From: UBA7887 sp964408735
GTDB lineage: Bacteria; Pseudomonadota; Alphaproteobacteria; UBA7887
DNA: 61,864 nucleotides
Direction: 5' to 3'
Assembly: GCA_964408735.1 (NCBI GenBank)
Contig: CAYPAX010000014.1
Coordinates: 1 to 61,864, forward strand
Shown: positions 51,386-60,437 of the stretch, piece by piece
Layout of the letters: each line of letters begins with the position of its first letter
Numbering within the stretch: position 1 is the stretch's first letter
Position numbers and translations under genes: made by a program
The notes under the pieces: generated by a model
The model's input: only the letters and a program-made list of their open reading frames with translations
Databases searched by the model: none
What the model was told of the DNA's origin: nothing

Positions 51386-52629
51386 TAAGCGTGCTCCTGC
51401 GCTTTTTCCAGCACAGCCAGCAACAGCACGTCCGCGCCGATTGTGGCATGCTCGGGCTCGGCGGATTCGATCTCGTTGTGGCTGATGCCGTCGCGGCAGG
51501 GAATGAAGACCATGGCAGATGGGCAGATATCGGCCATATATTTCGCATCGTGGCCGGCGCCGCTTGTGATGTCCCGGAAAGGCGCGCCAAGCGCCTCAGC
51601 GGCACCGCGCACTGCGGCTACGCAGGCACTGTCGAATATGGTTGGCGGCGAATACCAGATTTCCTCCAGCGTGCCTTCGTAGCCTTCCAACCCATCGTGG
51701 GCTTCCCGTAGGGCGGCAGCCATTGCCGCCAGGGCGTGGGCATCGGGGTGGCGCATGTCTATGCCGAGATGCACCGAGCCCGGAATGACGTTGCGCGAAT
51801 CCGGCGAGATACGAAACTCGCCGACGGTGCTGCGGCCATCAGGCGCATGCTCCAGCGCAATGGCGTGGATGCGCTCAACCAGCCTCGCCGCCGCCAGCAG
51901 AGCGTCCTTGCGCGCGGGCATGGGCGTCGGCCCGGCATGGGCCTCCATGCCTTCTATGCGGCAGTCGAACCAGCGGATGCCCTGGATGCCGGTGACGACG
52001 CCGATGGTCCGGTCTTCGGCTTCGAGAATGGGGCCCTGCTCGATATGAGCCTCGAAATAGGCGTGCGGCACGCGCCCGCCGACAGGATCCTTGCCGGCCA
52101 GGCCGTGCTCGGCAAGGGCTTCCGCCACCGTCTGGCCACCACCCGTTTCCTCTTGCGCCAGGACCACGTCGAGGGCGAGCGCGCCGCTGTAGGCGCCCGA
52201 GCCCATCATGGCCGGGGCGAAGCGCGAGCCTTCCTCGTTGGTCCAGTTGACGATCTCGATCGGCCGCAGGGTTTCGAGGCCCGCATCAGCCAAGCTGCGC
52301 ACCACTTCCAGCGCCGCCAGCACGCCATAGGCACCGTCGAACTTGCCGCCGGTCGGCTGGCTGTCGAGATGGCTGCCGACCATGACGGGGGCGAGGCTGT
52401 CGTCGCGACCCGCCCGCCGGGCGAACATGTTGCCGATGCCATCGATGCTGACCTCGCAGCCCGCCGCCTCGGCCCACTCCGTAAATAGCCGGCGGCCGGC
52501 GCGGTCGACATCGCTCAAGGCCAAGCGGCAGACGCCGCCTTTGGCCGTGGCGCCGATCTCCGCCATGGTCATCAGCGATTGCCAGAGGCGCGGACCATCG
52601 ATGCGCAGCCGGTTCGCCGCCTCGCTCAT
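51385..52629 (-). CDS. N-carbamoyl-L-amino-acid hydrolase (Zn-dependent amidase/hydantoinase-carbamoylase)
   Basis: 414 residues, M20-type amidohydrolase. Zinc-binding blocks are MVGSHLDSQPTGGKFDGAYG (near 80-99), WTNEEGSRFAPAMMGS (near 129) and YFEAHIEQGPILE (near 190), with SGAGHDAKYMAD near the C-terminus. It removes the carbamoyl group from N-carbamoyl amino acids, beta-ureidopropionate, or allantoate-like compounds. It directly follows the amidase gene with a one-base gap. It could complete hydantoin use begun by the HyuAB-type genes 17 kb away, but that link is inference. Confidence 0.9.
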   Translation of the reverse strand: MSEAANRLRIDGPRLWQSLMTMAEIGATAKGGVCRLALSDVDRAGRRLFTEWAEAAGCEVSIDGIGNMFARRAGRDDSLAPVMVGSHLDSQPTGGKFDGAYGVLAALEVVRSLADAGLETLRPIEIVNWTNEEGSRFAPAMMGSGAYSGALALDVVLAQEETGGGQTVAEALAEHGLAGKDPVGGRVPHAYFEAHIEQGPILEAEDRTIGVVTGIQGIRWFDCRIEGMEAHAGPTPMPARKDALLAAARLVERIHAIALEHAPDGRSTVGEFRISPDSRNVIPGSVHLGIDMRHPDAHALAAMAAALREAHDGLEGYEGTLEEIWYSPPTIFDSACVAAVRGAAEALGAPFRDITSGAGHDAKYMADICPSAMVFIPCRDGISHNEIESAEPEHATIGADVLLLAVLEKAQEHA

Positions 52630-52630
52630 C

Positions 52631-54040
52631 TCAGAGCTCCGGCCAGCGCTGGTGCCAGGGGTTGGCTTCTTCGTAGGCGCGGCAGGCGCGCAAGACCACG
52701 GATTCGCCGAACAGCGGGCCGATCACCTGCAGGCCAACCGGCAGGCCGGCATCGGTGAATCCGCAAGGCACCGAGGCGGCCGGATTGCGCGTCAGATTGA
52801 TAGGATAGGTATAGGGTATCCACCCCAGCGGGTTTTCGGCGTAGGAATCGGACGGAATCGGTTGGCCTGCCTGGAATGCGGGCACCGGCAAGGTGGGGGA
52901 CAAAACCAGGTCGTAGCGCTCGAAGAGCTCGGCCAGCGCCAGGCCGTTGGCGGCTCGCTGCATCTCAGCCTGTTTGACCGTGAGGCCATCGATGCCTCGG
53001 CCTTCTTCGGCGAAAGCCAGCAGGCTCTCTTCCAGCACCGCGTGCTTTTCCGCCGGCATATCGGCGACCAGGGCCGCAGCGCCCATTGCCCAATGCACGC
53101 CGAAGACCTCGCTAGGATCGTGCGGCCAGGCCGGATCCGCGTCTTCGACTGTGGCACCGAGATCGGCGAAGGCCTGCGCCGCCGCGTCGACGCGGGCACG
53201 CACTTGTGGGTCGATGACCACGTCGCCCATGCCGAGGGTCGGCGAGTAGGCGACGCGCAGGCCCGTCAGCGCTTCCTCGAGATTGGCGCGGTAGTCGGTG
53301 CCGTCATAGGGCAAGGCATACCAGTCGCGCCAGTCGGGCTCGCTGAGCACGGTCAGCATCAGCGCCGCATCAGCGACGGTGCGCGTCATCGGCCCGACAT
53401 GGGAGACGCCGCTGTTGGGGCTCGCCGGGTAGGAGGGCACGCGCCCGAAGGTCGCCTTGATGCCGAAAATGCCGCTGAAGGAGGAGGGGATGCGGATCGA
53501 GCCGCCGCCGTCGGTGCCGACCGCCAGCGGACCCATGCCGGCCGCCACCGCCGCCGCCGCACCGCCGCTGGAGCCGCCAGGGGTCTTGTCGGTGTCCCAG
53601 GGGTTTCGCGTAATGCCGCTGACCGGGCTGTCGGTCACCCCCTTGTGGCCGAACTCGGGCGTCGTGGTCTTGCCGAGGATGACGGCGCCGTGCTCGCGCA
53701 GGCGTGCGGCAGCCGGCGAATCCTCGCTCCAATCCTGCTCGCGATCGACCGACGCCGAGCCCCGCAAGGTCGGCATGCCCTTGACCAGCAGCAGATCCTT
53801 GATCGAGGTCGGCACGCCATCGACCAGCCCGCGCGGCTCGCCCGCCTGCCAACGCGCTTCCGAGCGCTTCGCCGCTGCCAGCGCACCGTCGCCGTCGACG
53901 GTGACGAAGGCGTTGAGGCTGTCTTGGGTGGCGTCGATGCGCGCCAGCACCGCCTCGCAGACATCCACGGGCGAGACCTTGCGGGCGCGATAGAGCTCGA
54001 TCAGATCTGTCGCCGATAGTGTGGTGAGGTCATCGGACAT
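52631..54040 (-). CDS. amidase signature-family amidase
   Basis: 469 residues. The Ser-cisSer-Lys triad is visible: Lys in PTSIKDLLLVKG (near 77), the cis-Ser and nucleophile Ser in PGGSSGGAAAAVAAG and GTDGGGSIRIPSSF (near 150-175). It hydrolyses an amide to acid plus ammonia; the substrate is not readable. Start ATG at 54040. It is transcribed together with the carbamoylase, suggesting a two-step nitrogen salvage from an amide or ureide. Confidence 0.9.
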   Translation of the reverse strand: MSDDLTTLSATDLIELYRARKVSPVDVCEAVLARIDATQDSLNAFVTVDGDGALAAAKRSEARWQAGEPRGLVDGVPTSIKDLLLVKGMPTLRGSASVDREQDWSEDSPAAARLREHGAVILGKTTTPEFGHKGVTDSPVSGITRNPWDTDKTPGGSSGGAAAAVAAGMGPLAVGTDGGGSIRIPSSFSGIFGIKATFGRVPSYPASPNSGVSHVGPMTRTVADAALMLTVLSEPDWRDWYALPYDGTDYRANLEEALTGLRVAYSPTLGMGDVVIDPQVRARVDAAAQAFADLGATVEDADPAWPHDPSEVFGVHWAMGAAALVADMPAEKHAVLEESLLAFAEEGRGIDGLTVKQAEMQRAANGLALAELFERYDLVLSPTLPVPAFQAGQPIPSDSYAENPLGWIPYTYPINLTRNPAASVPCGFTDAGLPVGLQVIGPLFGESVVLRACRAYEEANPWHQRWPEL

Positions 54041-54164
54041 GGCGGCTCCGGAGGTCGGGGATTGCGAATCCCTCAACCTACCGCGATCCCGGCGCCAAGG
54101 CGATACCCCGGCAATACCCCCTTTTTGCCTTTTTGTCGCCATCTTTGCCTGTCATTCCAAGCCC

Positions 54165-54368
54165 ATGGAAAACCGAGCAAAAACCGGAACGCAGAAAGAC
54201 CACCGCCGCAGTGCCAGCGAGAAGACCGGACGCAAGCCCGCGCGGACCCCGCGCACTGAGCGCAAGCCCCGCAGCTGCCTGATGTGCGGCCGCAGCTTCG
54301 ACTCCGAAGGCGCCCACAACCGCATCTGCCGCCGCTGCAAAGCCGGCCAGGCATATCGCGGGGCGTAG
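54165..54368 (+). CDS. small zinc-ribbon-like protein
   Basis: 67 residues. A basic N-terminal 40 residues (KTGTQKDHRRSASEKTGRKP) is followed by CLMCGRSFDSEGAHNRICRRCK, two CxxC pairs that should bind one zinc (part cited: RSFDSEGAHNRIC). Similar small basic zinc-ribbon proteins are common and uncharacterised in alphaproteobacteria. It may bind nucleic acid. It is divergent from the amidase gene. Confidence 0.7.
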   Translation: MENRAKTGTQKDHRRSASEKTGRKPARTPRTERKPRSCLMCGRSFDSEGAHNRICRRCKAGQAYRGA

Positions 54369-54388
54369 AACGGGCGCCGGCGCCGTTC
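54368..54388 (+). terminator. GC-rich hairpin after the zinc-ribbon gene
   Basis: GAACGGGCGCC and GGCGCCGTTC form a stem with a single bulged G and virtually no loop. No T run follows, so termination is uncertain. The rest of the gap to 54455 has no gene. Confidence 0.3.
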
Positions 54389-54455
54389 AATACTTCGGTT
54401 CAGGCGTGCCGCAGGGTAACGTCCAAGCCCACATGCGCTCTAACCGTGACAGGTT

Positions 54456-57400
54456 CTAATGCGCGGCTTTCAAGTCACCCAGAAGCCGCTTCGCATGTTG
54501 CAGATCGGCGGTATCGTAGCCCTCGGTGAACCAGGCGTATAGCGGCACAAGCAGGGATTTGGCCTCGGCCTCGCGTCCGGCGGCTTGCCAGAGCCTTGCC
54601 AGGTCGATGGCGGCGCGCAATTCGAAGCTCTTGGCGGACTGCGTCCGGGCCGTCGCGATCGCCTCCCGAAACACCGCCTCTGCCGCCTCGTGCTGATCTT
54701 CGCCTTTCGCCGTCAGGGCCAGTCCCTTGAGGCGTAGAAACTCGACCTCGTACCAGAACTCCCCGGCCTCGCGGATCTTGGGCAGGGTATCGTCGACGAT
54801 GGCGATCGCGGCGTCGGCGTCGCCACGGGCCAGGCGGATGCGGCCCTGATACAGCTCCGGATTATGAAAGCCGTTGCCGGTCACGGCGCGCATGTCATTG
54901 GCGATCGTCAGCACCGTCTCGGCCTCATCGACCTTGCCCATCCGCAACATGGCGTTGCCGCAGGAGCCGAGGCCGATGGCCTCCCAGTCCGGCAGGCTCT
55001 GTTCCTTGGCAAAGGTGGAGCCGGCCATGGCCATGGCAACGGCCTCTTCCAGCTCGCCGCGCTCCAGCAAGGTCACGGCGCCCATGCAGCGCGCACCGGC
55101 GCGGCTTGCCGGATGGTCGACCGCATCGCCGCGGCCAACGCATTTTTCGAGGTGAACGCAGGCCTGGTCGGCAAAGCCGAGGCGCCACAAGGCGATGCTC
55201 AGCCAAAGATGCGCCTGGCAAAGAGGATCGGCGCCGACGATCTTGATGATCGTTGCCGGCTCGACCGATACGGCCATGTCGATCACCCGGCCAAGCCGCA
55301 CGCGGGCGGCCGCATTGTCTGCCATGAACACGTTGAGAATGCCGTGCAGAAGATCCGCGACGACCAGCAGGGACGGATCGCCGATCTCCGCGGCGACACC
55401 TTGCAAGCGCTCCATCAATTCTCTGCTGCGGCGTTGCGGGCCGCGCACCATGTACCACACCGACAATCCGACAAGGGCGATGAAAGTGCGGCGCTCGTCG
55501 CCAAGCGACTCGCCCAGGCTCAGCGCCCTGGTGTGGGCATCGCGGACCTGGTCGGAGGCGAAGCCCCTTACCTGGAGATAGGCGCCGCCGAGCAGCAGCG
55601 ACAGCCCGAGCTCCATGCGGTCCCGTGTGCCGCCCTCGTCAAGGTGCTGCAGGTGCGAGAGCCCGGCGCTCAGATGCTCGACGGCCTCTGCATAGGCAAA
55701 ACGGCCGGAGGCGACACTGCCGGCAGCAAGCCAATATTTGACAGCCTTGGTGGGGTTGCCGGCTTCGGCGAAATGCTGGGCGATGATTTCCGGAACCTGC
55801 TCGGCGAACTCCTTCTGGTCGCGCAGCAGGATATCGGCGATGCGTCCGTGGATGGCCTGTCTCCGGGTCTTCAGCAGCAGGTCGTGGGCCGCGTCCTGCA
55901 CCAGGGCGTGCTTGAAGCGATAGCGCTGGTCCGACGGCGCGCCGGCGTGCGACAACAAGCCGGATCGAACGAGCTCCTGCAGCGATTCCTGCAGGGTATT
56001 TTTCGGCATGTCGGCGACGGCGCTGAGCATGTCGTGGCTGAAGGTGCGTCCGATGCAGGCGCCGATCTGTGCCACCTCGCGGCCATATTCCAGACGATCG
56101 AGACGTGCTGTCAGACTGTCACGGAGCGACGACGGAACGGCCCCGCCGTCAGCGGGGAGCAGGCTTCCGTCTGCATTGCTCTCGATCACCGACTTCGTGA
56201 GCTCTTCTACGTAGAGCGGCACGCCGTCGGTTCGCGTCGTAATCTGCCTCAGCACCGCCTCGGGCAAGGGCCGTTCGCCGCAAATCTGCAAGGCCAGCTC
56301 TTTCACTTGGTGGCGGCCGAGATGGCCAAGCCCCAGCGCCGTCGCATGACCGAGATTGCTCCAGGGCGGGGCATATTCCGGGCGGTGGGTGACGATCAGC
56401 AGGGCGCGGTGCCCGATCATGCGCGTGACCACGCGCTCCATCGCTTCCTCCGAAGAGGGATCGATCCAGTGGGCATCCTCGAGGATCATCAGCAGGGGGT
56501 TCACGGTCGACAGCCCGGCGAGGTAGTCGGCCATGGCGTCCATGGCTTCCGACTTCTGCCGCCGCGGGCTCATGCCGAGCTTGGGATAGCGGTCGCCGGC
56601 GTCAATGCCGAGCAGCGGGGACAGCATCGCGGCGGTATGACGGTAATCGTCACTGCCCTGGGCCAGCAAGGCCTCCAGCTTGTCGAGCTTGACCGACTCC
56701 GTATCGTCCGCAGCGAAGCCGGCACCTCTCTCGAGCTGGCGGATCAGGGGATAGAGAGGGGAATTGGTATGGTAAGGAGAACATTGGAACCGAATATGGA
56801 TGCAGGGCTGATCGGCGCCCCTTTCGTGCAGCTCCTCGACCAGCCGGCTCTTGCCGATGCCCGGCTCGCCACAGACCATGACCAGTTGTGCCTCGCCATT
56901 GACAGCTAGGTCCCAGCGGTCCGTCAGCAGGGCAATCTCGGCGCTGCGGCCAATGATCTTCGACAATGGCAGGGGGTGGGCGGCCGTGAAGCGCCCGCCG
57001 ATGCCGCTGCGGCCGGTTACCCGCCATAAGCGCATGGGGCTCGCGGCACTCCCTACCGCATGATCGCCGAGATCCTCGCAGTCGAAGGCGCCGCCGACCA
57101 ACTGCCGCGTCTGCTGTGAAATGACGAGTTCATCGGTCTCCGCCAGGGCCTGCATTCCGGCCGCGAGGTTTGGTGTCTCGCCGACAGCGAGTTTCGGCAC
57201 CGTGGCGTCGCTGCCACTGACCGCGCCCACCACTACAGTCCCCGTGGCAATGCCGATCCGCACACGAAGGGCTTCCGGCTCGTCGATAGCCCTGATCGCC
57301 TCTATGATCTCGAGGCCGGCGCGGACGGCCCTATGCGGATCGTCTTCATGTGCCCGCGGCCAGCCGAAATAGGTCATCAAGCCGTCGCCGAGATATTGCG

Positions 57401-57764
57401 CAATGTGACCGCCGTAGCGCTCGATGACCTGGCTGACGGCGGCGCGGTAGACCGCCATCAGCGCGCGCAGATCCTCGGGATCGAGGCGCGTTGCCAAAGC
57501 CGTCGAGCCGACAAGGTCGCAATAGAGTACCGATATCTGCCGGCGCTCTGCGCGGTCGCTGGCCCTTTCGTCGACGGTCTCCTGGGGTGCCTCGGTCTTC
57601 AGCGCATCAAGCAGACGCCGCCGTGGGCCCAGCGGCAGTCCCAACTCCTTGAGGTCGCCATCCTTCAGCTGCGCTAGGTTTTCGGCGCGGATCTCGTTCT
57701 TCTCGAACGCATCGCAATATCTGCCGAGGCCCAGTTCATCCAGCCATGCCGCAACGTCTCTCAT
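54456..57764 (-). CDS. SAM / class III cyclase / STAND-type ATPase signalling protein
   Basis: 1102 residues. SAM-like domain 1-55, cyclase homology domain ~75-225, ATPase with Walker A CGEPGIGKSR near 298-307 and Walker B-like LMILEDAHWID near 440, then a long TPR-like helical repeat region from about 660. Both metal Asp residues of the cyclase are present (D83 in YCDLVGST, D127 in LGDGLMTYFG). The motif that normally reads NxAAR reads NLAAGM, so the transition-state Arg is Gly at 203, and cAMP synthesis may be weak or lost. It resembles the broken gene at the left edge over its whole visible length. It probably senses a signal through the TPR part. Confidence 0.92.
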   Translation of the reverse strand: MRDVAAWLDELGLGRYCDAFEKNEIRAENLAQLKDGDLKELGLPLGPRRRLLDALKTEAPQETVDERASDRAERRQISVLYCDLVGSTALATRLDPEDLRALMAVYRAAVSQVIERYGGHIAQYLGDGLMTYFGWPRAHEDDPHRAVRAGLEIIEAIRAIDEPEALRVRIGIATGTVVVGAVSGSDATVPKLAVGETPNLAAGMQALAETDELVISQQTRQLVGGAFDCEDLGDHAVGSAASPMRLWRVTGRSGIGGRFTAAHPLPLSKIIGRSAEIALLTDRWDLAVNGEAQLVMVCGEPGIGKSRLVEELHERGADQPCIHIRFQCSPYHTNSPLYPLIRQLERGAGFAADDTESVKLDKLEALLAQGSDDYRHTAAMLSPLLGIDAGDRYPKLGMSPRRQKSEAMDAMADYLAGLSTVNPLLMILEDAHWIDPSSEEAMERVVTRMIGHRALLIVTHRPEYAPPWSNLGHATALGLGHLGRHQVKELALQICGERPLPEAVLRQITTRTDGVPLYVEELTKSVIESNADGSLLPADGGAVPSSLRDSLTARLDRLEYGREVAQIGACIGRTFSHDMLSAVADMPKNTLQESLQELVRSGLLSHAGAPSDQRYRFKHALVQDAAHDLLLKTRRQAIHGRIADILLRDQKEFAEQVPEIIAQHFAEAGNPTKAVKYWLAAGSVASGRFAYAEAVEHLSAGLSHLQHLDEGGTRDRMELGLSLLLGGAYLQVRGFASDQVRDAHTRALSLGESLGDERRTFIALVGLSVWYMVRGPQRRSRELMERLQGVAAEIGDPSLLVVADLLHGILNVFMADNAAARVRLGRVIDMAVSVEPATIIKIVGADPLCQAHLWLSIALWRLGFADQACVHLEKCVGRGDAVDHPASRAGARCMGAVTLLERGELEEAVAMAMAGSTFAKEQSLPDWEAIGLGSCGNAMLRMGKVDEAETVLTIANDMRAVTGNGFHNPELYQGRIRLARGDADAAIAIVDDTLPKIREAGEFWYEVEFLRLKGLALTAKGEDQHEAAEAVFREAIATARTQSAKSFELRAAIDLARLWQAAGREAEAKSLLVPLYAWFTEGYDTADLQHAKRLLGDLKAAH

Positions 57765-57936
57765 GCCAGCACCTCGGCCGCCGATTCCGCGCTTTGCGAT
57801 GATCGTGGCCCGTCTTTTGCTCAGCCATCGACAGCAAATACCAGGGCATGCCCGTTACTGCCCAAGGTAGCATCGACGGTTCGTGCTGGCGATTAGACCC
57901 CAGGCGGTGGCGGCAGACAAGCGCTCGCAGGCAGGC
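57765..57936. other. intergenic region between histidine kinase and cyclase gene
   Basis: 172 bases with no gene or clear hairpin. It probably holds the promoter of the SAM-cyclase gene on the minus strand; no precise element was recognised. Confidence 0.4.
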
Positions 57937-59223
57937 TCATGCGCCGGCTTGTGCAGAGGGTTGCGGCCCGGCGATGGGGATCTCGATCCAGAAGGTGCTG
58001 CCATGGCCGAGGCTGCTTTCGAAATCGAGGCAGCCATCCATGATCTCCATGAGCTGGCGGCTGATGGTCAGGCCGATGCCGGTGCCCTCGATCTTCGAGG
58101 ATTCGGCGCCAAGGCGCGAAAACGGCTGAAACACTTCGTCATGCTTTGCCGCGGGGATGCCCGGACCGGTATCGCTGATGCTGATGCGCAACATGCCGTC
58201 GTCCGTCGGTGCCGCGTCGATGCGCACGCTGCCTTTGTCGCGGTTGTATTTGACCGCGTTGGAGAGGACGTTGAGAAAGACCTGCTTGAGCCTGCTCGGG
58301 TCGGCTTGCACCAGGGTGCCCGGCACGAACCCCCGCTCGGAGCTGACGGTTATGCCACGCTCGTCGGCGAGAGGCTGCACCAGGCGTAAGCTATCGCGCA
58401 GCGCATCGGTCGGGTCGAACCTCTCCAGGGCGAAGTCGAAGCGGCCGGATTCGATCTTGGAGAGGTCGAGAACCTCGTTGACCAGACCGAGCAGGTGCTG
58501 CCCGCCGCCCAGGATCTGTTTGACGAAGGACTCCTGCTCGGGGCTGAGCGGGCGGTCGGAATAGTCACGCAGCAATTGGGCGAAGCCGAGTATGGCGTTC
58601 AGGGGCGTGCGCAGCTCATGGCTCATCGACGACAGAAACTCGGATTTGGACTGATTGGCGCGCGTCGCCTGCTCCTGCGCGGCCTTGCGCTCCGCGACCT
58701 CCTCGCGCAACTCGAGGGTGCGCTCCCCGACCCTGACCTCGAGCTCGTCGCGCGCCCGGCGCAGGGCGTCCACGGCTTGCTTGCGCTCGGTAATGTCGTA
58801 GCAGACGGCTTGCACCGCCGGGCTGCCGTCCCACTCGACCAGGGTCACGCGGACCTCCAGCCATAGAGCGCAGCCGTCCTTGCGCATGGCCCGTACATCG
58901 TACATGTCAGGTGCGTAGGATCCTTGCATCCTGGCCCTTGCATAGTCTTGCAGGCGCGCCCGCTCGTCGGGATGGAGGTGGTCTTCCAGCGAGCCCGCCC
59001 GCTGCAGCTCCTCAACGTCGTCGTAACCTAGGATTTTGGCGCATTCATCGTTTGCGAACAGGAGCTCCATGTTCCGCACCACCAGCACGCCCTGGATGGA
59101 GCCTTGGACAAGAGCCTCGAAGCGTTGCTCGCTGACGCGAAGCTTCTCCTCCAGCATCTTGTGCTGGGAGATATCGCTCGCCGTCTCGAATGGTATCGTT
59201 TCTTGGGTTTCCAACATGCCCAT
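57937..59223 (-). CDS. PAS-domain sensor histidine kinase
   Basis: 428 residues, no TM segment. The protein opens with SDISQHKMLEEKLRVSEQR, the linker that usually ends a previous PAS/PAC repeat, so an upstream sensor domain may have been lost. A PAS domain (RFEALVQGSIQGVLVVRNME to CYDITERKQA) follows, then a coiled coil, HisKA with phospho-His in SSMSHELRTPLNAILG (near 210), and HATPase_c boxes N (LSNAVKYN), G1 (DTGPGIP) and G2 (GTGIGLTI). No receiver domain is attached; it may phosphorylate the stand-alone regulators in this window. The start at 59223 is uncertain. Confidence 0.88.
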   Translation of the reverse strand: MGMLETQETIPFETASDISQHKMLEEKLRVSEQRFEALVQGSIQGVLVVRNMELLFANDECAKILGYDDVEELQRAGSLEDHLHPDERARLQDYARARMQGSYAPDMYDVRAMRKDGCALWLEVRVTLVEWDGSPAVQAVCYDITERKQAVDALRRARDELEVRVGERTLELREEVAERKAAQEQATRANQSKSEFLSSMSHELRTPLNAILGFAQLLRDYSDRPLSPEQESFVKQILGGGQHLLGLVNEVLDLSKIESGRFDFALERFDPTDALRDSLRLVQPLADERGITVSSERGFVPGTLVQADPSRLKQVFLNVLSNAVKYNRDKGSVRIDAAPTDDGMLRISISDTGPGIPAAKHDEVFQPFSRLGAESSKIEGTGIGLTISRQLMEIMDGCLDFESSLGHGSTFWIEIPIAGPQPSAQAGA

Positions 59224-59372
59224 CTTGTCTCGCGCCCCTCCGGCCCTGACCGCGTTCGCCGGCGCACGCCGTGATGACGTCTGTATGGAAATAGGCGTCA
59301 ATCCCTCGCCGGCGAGTCCTTGCGCGGCTGGGCGCCATGACGACCGCCAAGCAGTAGCAGTCACAGCGTCGG

Positions 59373-60002
59373 CTAGTAGAGCTTGTCCTTGTAGGCTTGC
59401 TCGATCACCGCGTCGGCCTCCGCCGCGTCGTCGTCGCTGAGCTGGCGGCCAGCGATTTGTTCGGCGACCATTTGTCCGAGGCCGGGCAGGACGGAGCGCT
59501 CGACCTGGGTGTCCGGCGCCCAGAGCTTGGAGCGGATCATGGCCTTGGCGCAATGCAGGAAGGCCTCCTCCACGTGCACCACGATGGCCACGGTGGGGGT
59601 CTTGCTGCGCACCACGTGTTCGCCGAGCAGGGCAGGGTCGTGGCTGATCTCGGCGGCGCCGTTGACGCGCAACGTCTCGTCGATGCCGGGGACCATGAAG
59701 AGCAGGCCGACATGGCTGTTGGCGACCACGTTGGCCAGCGAGTCGAGGCGGTTGTTGCCGCGGCGGTCGGGCAGCACCAGGGTCTTGTCGTCGAGCACCG
59801 AGACGAAGCCGGGGGCATCGCCGCGCGGGCTCACATCGACATTGCCGTCCGTGTCCGCGGTGGCCAGGCAGACGAAGGGCGAGAGCCCGATGAAACGCTT
59901 ACAGTATTTGTCAAGATGGGTAAGCTGTTTTAGCTTAACACGCTCTAAAGGCTCGGGAAACAGGTCTCGAAGATCGGCCTCACTTTGTATGGCCCCTGCC
60001 AT
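59373..60002 (-). CDS. pyridoxamine-5-phosphate-oxidase-family (FMN-binding) protein
   Basis: 209 residues, split-barrel flavin-binding fold. SPFVCLATADTDGNVDVSPRG (part: CLATADTDGNVDVSPRG), LVLPDRRGNNRLDSLANV and VGLLFMVPG match the MSMEG-1061 type of PPOX-class proteins. Probably FMN- or heme-binding oxidoreductase of unknown substrate. The N-terminal coding segment (59900-59960) is AT-richer than its neighbours. It is followed on the same strand by the kinase after a 149-base gap with no gene. Confidence 0.88.
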   Translation of the reverse strand: MAGAIQSEADLRDLFPEPLERVKLKQLTHLDKYCKRFIGLSPFVCLATADTDGNVDVSPRGDAPGFVSVLDDKTLVLPDRRGNNRLDSLANVVANSHVGLLFMVPGIDETLRVNGAAEISHDPALLGEHVVRSKTPTVAIVVHVEEAFLHCAKAMIRSKLWAPDTQVERSVLPGLGQMVAEQIAGRQLSDDDAAEADAVIEQAYKDKLY

Positions 60003-60004
60003 GG

Positions 60005-60427
60005 TCAGCAGTGCCTGTCGTCGCGCGTGCCGTCGGGCATGATGGTGCCGCAGCGCTTGGAACTGGTCATGCGCACGCTGTCCATCGAGGCGTCGGAGAA
60101 GTCGACCCCAGCGATGTCGGCGCGGGTGAAGTCGGCGCGGTTGAGGTTGGCGCCGCGCATGATGGCGTCAACCATCCGCGCGCCATACATGTAGGCGCCC
60201 TGGAGGTCGGCGCCCGAGAGGTCGAGCCCGCTGAGGTCGGCATAGGAGAGATTGCAGCCCGCGCACTGCACCACTTCGCCGGCCGCGATGGCGGCGCGGA
60301 TATTTTCCACGTGCTCTTCGAAGAAGGCGTGGGACGGCGTGGTCAGTGCAACAGCCAGCAGCGTGGCCAGGAGCGGTCGAACTATCTTCGGCAAGGCGTC
60401 TCTCCCTGTTTCGGTGCCCGGCGCCAT
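60005..60427 (-). CDS. exported pentapeptide-repeat protein
   Basis: 140 residues. After a basic N-terminus comes a signal peptide (PLLATLLAVALTTPSHA), then about ten pentapeptide repeats with the A(D/N)LxX pattern (LSYADLSGLDLSGADLQGAY; RGANLNRADFTRADIAG). The repeats form a right-handed beta-helix, probably periplasmic. Four Cys (two near residue 57, two C-terminal) could form disulfides. The ATG at 60427 lies 10 bases after the amidohydrolase stop. Function is unknown. Confidence 0.85.
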   Translation of the reverse strand: MAPGTETGRDALPKIVRPLLATLLAVALTTPSHAFFEEHVENIRAAIAAGEVVQCAGCNLSYADLSGLDLSGADLQGAYMYGARMVDAIMRGANLNRADFTRADIAGVDFSDASMDSVRMTSSKRCGTIMPDGTRDDRHC

Positions 60428-60437
60428 GATACCGCCC

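Noticed and set aside
51385..54040. Carbamoylase and amidase as part of the same operon as hyuAB
   Set aside because: They are about 15 kb from hyuAB with several unrelated operons between; a shared pathway is only a possibility.
54864..56909. 681-codon open frame opposite the SAM-cyclase-ATPase gene
   Set aside because: No domains; the minus strand carries clear SAM, cyclase and Walker motifs.
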